This document shows, in pieces, positions 5,478 to 7,704 of a DNA stretch of 7,704 bases; the first letter of the stretch is position 1; each line of letters starts with the position of its first letter. Under the pieces are notes generated by a model. It saw only the letters and a program-made list of their open reading frames with translations. It was not told the origin of the DNA and did no database searches. The stretch lies in assembly GCA_039918235.1 (NCBI GenBank), contig JBDSHZ010000164.1, positions 1 to 7,704 on the forward strand. The letters run 5' to 3'. A program made the position numbers and the translations under genes. The DNA is from Pseudopedobacter sp039918235 (GTDB taxonomy: Bacteria > Bacteroidota > Bacteroidia > Sphingobacteriales > Sphingobacteriaceae).

Positions 5478-6773
5478 TTAATCGTACTTATATTTTTGGA
5501 ACCACCTATCATTAATAGTGAAACCAAGGTGGAAATTGACAAAGTTTTCTTTCACCAAATTATTTTCTAACGTTCCTCTTTTTCCTAATTCAGTGGTAAA
5601 ATTTATTTTATAAAAAGCACTTCTTGCTGAAATTAAAGGAAATCCTAATCCAAAATTCAGAGATTTCACATCAATATCAGTATTATTTATATTCAGATAA
5701 GTTTTATCATAGCTAAAGCCTGCTCTGTAATCAATCAACTTTAAATAATTGGTTACTGCGTTTATATTTGGCGTGATTTGACCACCAACAGAAAAGCCGA
5801 ATGTATTATTTAAGTTAGGGTTTACACCAGAATTTCTGAACTGTGACCAATTTGCCAATCTAACATCAGCACCAATTAACCACTTATTTAGTCTTTCTAT
5901 GCTAAAACCAAAGTTATGGTTGGTAGGTAAAATTAGCTTACCAGATACATCGTTTTTAAATAATGTGGTATCAGCGGTGAGTTCAGTATCATTTTGAGTA
6001 TTTACTTGATACCTAGTTGATAAAGAATTAATGGTAGAATTTAATTTTTTCTCTGCACCTCCGGTATAACCAATGGTTAATCTTGTTTTTTTATTGATAA
6101 AAGCAATATACTGTGCTCCAAGATCAAAATATAAACCGCCAACACTATTATTTTCTGTAGTTCTTGAATTTAAGAAGCCAAAATAATATTGATTGAATTC
6201 CGTAGACCTAGACTCTTTAAGGTTGCCAAAAATATAGCTCATATTAACACCTAAACTAAGGTGTTTACCTATCCCAATTCCATAACCTAAATAAGCTTTT
6301 GATAAACCGCCCTCTCCAGAATAGACTTGATTGACTTTAAAAGTATCAACAGTTGTGGTATTTGTAAACTCATAACCTAAGTTACTATAAGGCAGTAAAC
6401 CAATGCTAAGCCCTGATTTTTTAGTGATTGGAACCGCAAAAGTTAAATGACTTAGCGAAGAATTAAAGCCCCTCTCTGATAAACTGCCTTTGTTTAAACT
6501 TTGCAGATTGGCAGAAGCACCCACATCAAAAACAGTAAGTCTTATCTGGCTGTAGGATGCTGGATTGGATACATTGATGTTTTGATACCCGCCAATAGTA
6601 CTGATTCCGTAAGCTAAATTTCCAATAGCTCTAAACTGTGGTAAATAGCTTCCTTTTAAATTACCTATCCCAAATTTTGAATAAGGAGAGTTTGTAGTAG
6701 ATTGTGCGTTAACATTCAAAGCAAGTAGCAGTAAAAATGCAAAGCCTAGAATATATTTTTTATTTATGATCAT
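5478..6773 (-). CDS. Outer-membrane beta-barrel protein of unknown function (possibly FadL/OmpP1-like)
   Basis: The product is a 431-residue exported protein. MIINKKYILGF... gives a basic n-region, a Leu-rich core and a likely signal-peptidase I site after VNA (residue 23), leaving a mature N-terminus of Gln-Ser. The SPYSKFGIG motif (29-37) near the mature start, the long run of alternating hydrophobic/polar strands rich in Gly, Asn, Ser and Tyr, and the aromatic-rich end (FHLGFTINDRWFQKYKYD) point to an outer-membrane barrel. No transported substrate can be named. I chose the ATG at 6773: a TTG five codons upstream (6788) is in frame but only adds LNIS before this Met. With this start the gene overlaps the end of coaX by 14 bases, suggesting coupled translation. 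lptC follows after 12 bases. From memory, a barrel gene of this kind between coaX and lptC recurs in Bacteroidota, which hints at an envelope-assembly role; this is unproven. Confidence 0.82.
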   Translation of the reverse strand: MIINKKYILGFAFLLLLALNVNAQSTTNSPYSKFGIGNLKGSYLPQFRAIGNLAYGISTIGGYQNINVSNPASYSQIRLTVFDVGASANLQSLNKGSLSERGFNSSLSHLTFAVPITKKSGLSIGLLPYSNLGYEFTNTTTVDTFKVNQVYSGEGGLSKAYLGYGIGIGKHLSLGVNMSYIFGNLKESRSTEFNQYYFGFLNSRTTENNSVGGLYFDLGAQYIAFINKKTRLTIGYTGGAEKKLNSTINSLSTRYQVNTQNDTELTADTTLFKNDVSGKLILPTNHNFGFSIERLNKWLIGADVRLANWSQFRNSGVNPNLNNTFGFSVGGQITPNINAVTNYLKLIDYRAGFSYDKTYLNINNTDIDVKSLNFGLGFPLISARSAFYKINFTTELGKRGTLENNLVKENFVNFHLGFTINDRWFQKYKYD

Positions 6774-7509
6774 GCTGATATTTAACAAAGTAATTTAAAC
6801 CAATAAGAACCAAATTTGGTTCGTGTGAAATTAAGTGCGCAAAGATGCTATTTTTAAACCTCGAATCAAAAAACGTAGCATCACCGCCGCAAAGTATAAT
6901 CTTAGTATCCTGATGAGCTTTTAATTGTTGCTGAATAAAACCTTCTGCCTCGTATAAAACCCCATTTAAACCTCCTGATAACATTGATTCTTCCGTATTT
7001 TCTCCAAAAGCCTTTTCAAAATGCGCATTAAACGCTACTTGAGGTAATTTTGCGGTAAATTGATGCATGGCGTCAAATCTCATTTTAATTCCTGGAGAAA
7101 TACTACCTCCGTTGTAAACAGCCATTTCGTTAATTGCATCATAAGTGATGCAAGTTCCTGCATCTATTACCAAGCAATTTTCTTTAGGAAATAAATATTT
7201 TGCCCCAATAACAGCGGCCAATCTATCTAAACCTAAGGTATCCGGACTTTTATATTTGTTTTTAACGGGCAGGGTTGCCAACCTATTAAATCTAAAATAT
7301 TCAAACTCTTGTTGAAGAAAGTTCTCAGTTATACCAAAATTTTCTTTTACAGATGAAACAACAGCTTTTTCAACCAGATATTGTTTCTTTAAATTGAGCA
7401 AAAATTCTTCTGATAGTGAAGCTAACTTATGTAAAAAAACAATTGTATCGTTTTCAAAAACAGCAACTTTTGTTGATGAATTACCGATATCAACAACCAG
7501 ATTGCTCAT
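6760..7509 (-). CDS. coaX: Type III pantothenate kinase CoaX
   Basis: CoaX phosphorylates pantothenate, the first step of coenzyme A synthesis, in the cytoplasm. The 249-residue protein has the normal family length and all ASKHA-fold motifs: DIGNSSTK (7-14), TLGLDRLAA (91-99), DAGTCITYD (116-124) with its catalytic Asp, GGSISPG (134-140) and a late NGVLYE segment (182-187). Type III kinases are not inhibited by CoA and need a monovalent cation. The ATG at 7509 shares its A with the TAA stop of purQ (TAATG), which fixes the start and suggests translational coupling. The 3' end overlaps the barrel gene by 14 bases. In many bacteria coaX follows birA; here the upstream partner is purQ, so the operon joins purine, CoA and envelope functions. 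No internal promoter is evident. Confidence 0.96.
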   Translation of the reverse strand: MSNLVVDIGNSSTKVAVFENDTIVFLHKLASLSEEFLLNLKKQYLVEKAVVSSVKENFGITENFLQQEFEYFRFNRLATLPVKNKYKSPDTLGLDRLAAVIGAKYLFPKENCLVIDAGTCITYDAINEMAVYNGGSISPGIKMRFDAMHQFTAKLPQVAFNAHFEKAFGENTEESMLSGGLNGVLYEAEGFIQQQLKAHQDTKIILCGGDATFFDSRFKNSIFAHLISHEPNLVLIGLNYFVKYQHDHK

Positions 7510-7704
7510 TAGGCATTCACCATCGCTAAAATAGATTCAAACAACACCAATCCATCTTCGTTTCCTAAAATTGGGTCGGCTGCTCTTTCTGGATGCGGCA
7601 TCATGCCAAAAACATTTCTTTTGGCATTACAAACACCGGCTATATTTTGTATAGATCCATTAGGATTAGCGGCATCAGTTACATTTCCTTGTTCATCACA
7701 GTAC
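7509..7704 (-). CDS. purQ: Phosphoribosylformylglycinamidine synthase subunit PurQ, C-terminal end (5' part outside window)
   Basis: Reading the minus strand from 7703 gives 64 codons and a TAA stop at 7511-7509. The residues match the C-terminus of PurQ, the glutaminase subunit of FGAM synthase, which feeds ammonia to PurL in step four of purine synthesis. Recognisable parts are YCDEQGNVT at the edge, ANPNGSIQNIAGVCN, then NVFGMMPHPERA followed by DGLVLFESIL. The His and Glu of MMPHPE are two members of the class I glutamine amidotransferase triad; the Cys nucleophile lies in the missing upstream part. The separate small PurQ form is inferred from the ending; a large fused PurL also ends with such a domain, so a fused enzyme cannot be ruled out. 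The stop overlaps the coaX start by one base. Confidence 0.9.
   Translation of the reverse strand, partial: YCDEQGNVTDAANPNGSIQNIAGVCNAKRNVFGMMPHPERAADPILGNEDGLVLFESILAMVNA

Noticed and set aside
6774..6788. In-frame TTG start at 6788 for the outer-membrane barrel gene
   Set aside because: The ATG at 6773 gives a compact normal signal peptide; the TTG start adds only a few residues and a longer overlap with coaX.

Overview
The window looks like an ordinary chromosomal segment from a Bacteroidota bacterium. Sphingobacteriaceae or a Pedobacter-like organism is my best guess, but this is inference. The reasons are AT-rich DNA, start codons without Shine-Dalgarno sequences, one clear Bacteroidota-type TAnnTTTG promoter element, a long NagB-type protein with a C-terminal PIG-L domain, and a lipoprotein form of LptC. 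I see no mobile element, CRISPR array, rRNA or tRNA.

Positions 1-4905 form an amino-sugar and cell-wall-recycling block. It holds the C-terminal half of a DeoR-family regulator (+, cut by the window edge), anmK (-), a glucosamine-6-phosphate deaminase/PIG-L deacetylase fusion (+), and a nagX-like, HGSNAT-type membrane acetyltransferase (+). AnmK turns 1,6-anhydroMurNAc into MurNAc-6-P, which outside steps (MurQ, NagA) carry to GlcN-6-P. The NagB-type protein would act at the end of that route. NagX-like proteins are associated with GlcNAc use in other bacteria. anmK and nagB diverge from a 138-bp spacer that holds an exact 16-bp direct repeat 40 bp apart and a promoter element. This is a good candidate control site, perhaps for the DeoR-type protein next door. 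A strong intrinsic terminator follows nagB.

The nagX-like gene is broken by an apparent one-base deletion in a short T run near 4689-4692. The two halves join into an uninterrupted 376-residue family protein if one base is restored. It is therefore a very recent mutation, a sequence error or, less likely, a recoding site.

Positions 4908-7704 are a tightly packed minus-strand operon, read from right to left: purQ (3' end only), coaX, an outer-membrane beta-barrel protein and lptC. purQ and coaX share one base (TAATG), coaX and the barrel gene overlap by 14 bases, and 12 bases separate the barrel gene from lptC. Two convergent gene ends (deoR/anmK and nagX/lptC) have essentially no spacer. The most informative points are the fused deaminase/deacetylase with its altered active-site position, the direct repeats, and the nagX frameshift. 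I found no clearly novel multi-gene system.
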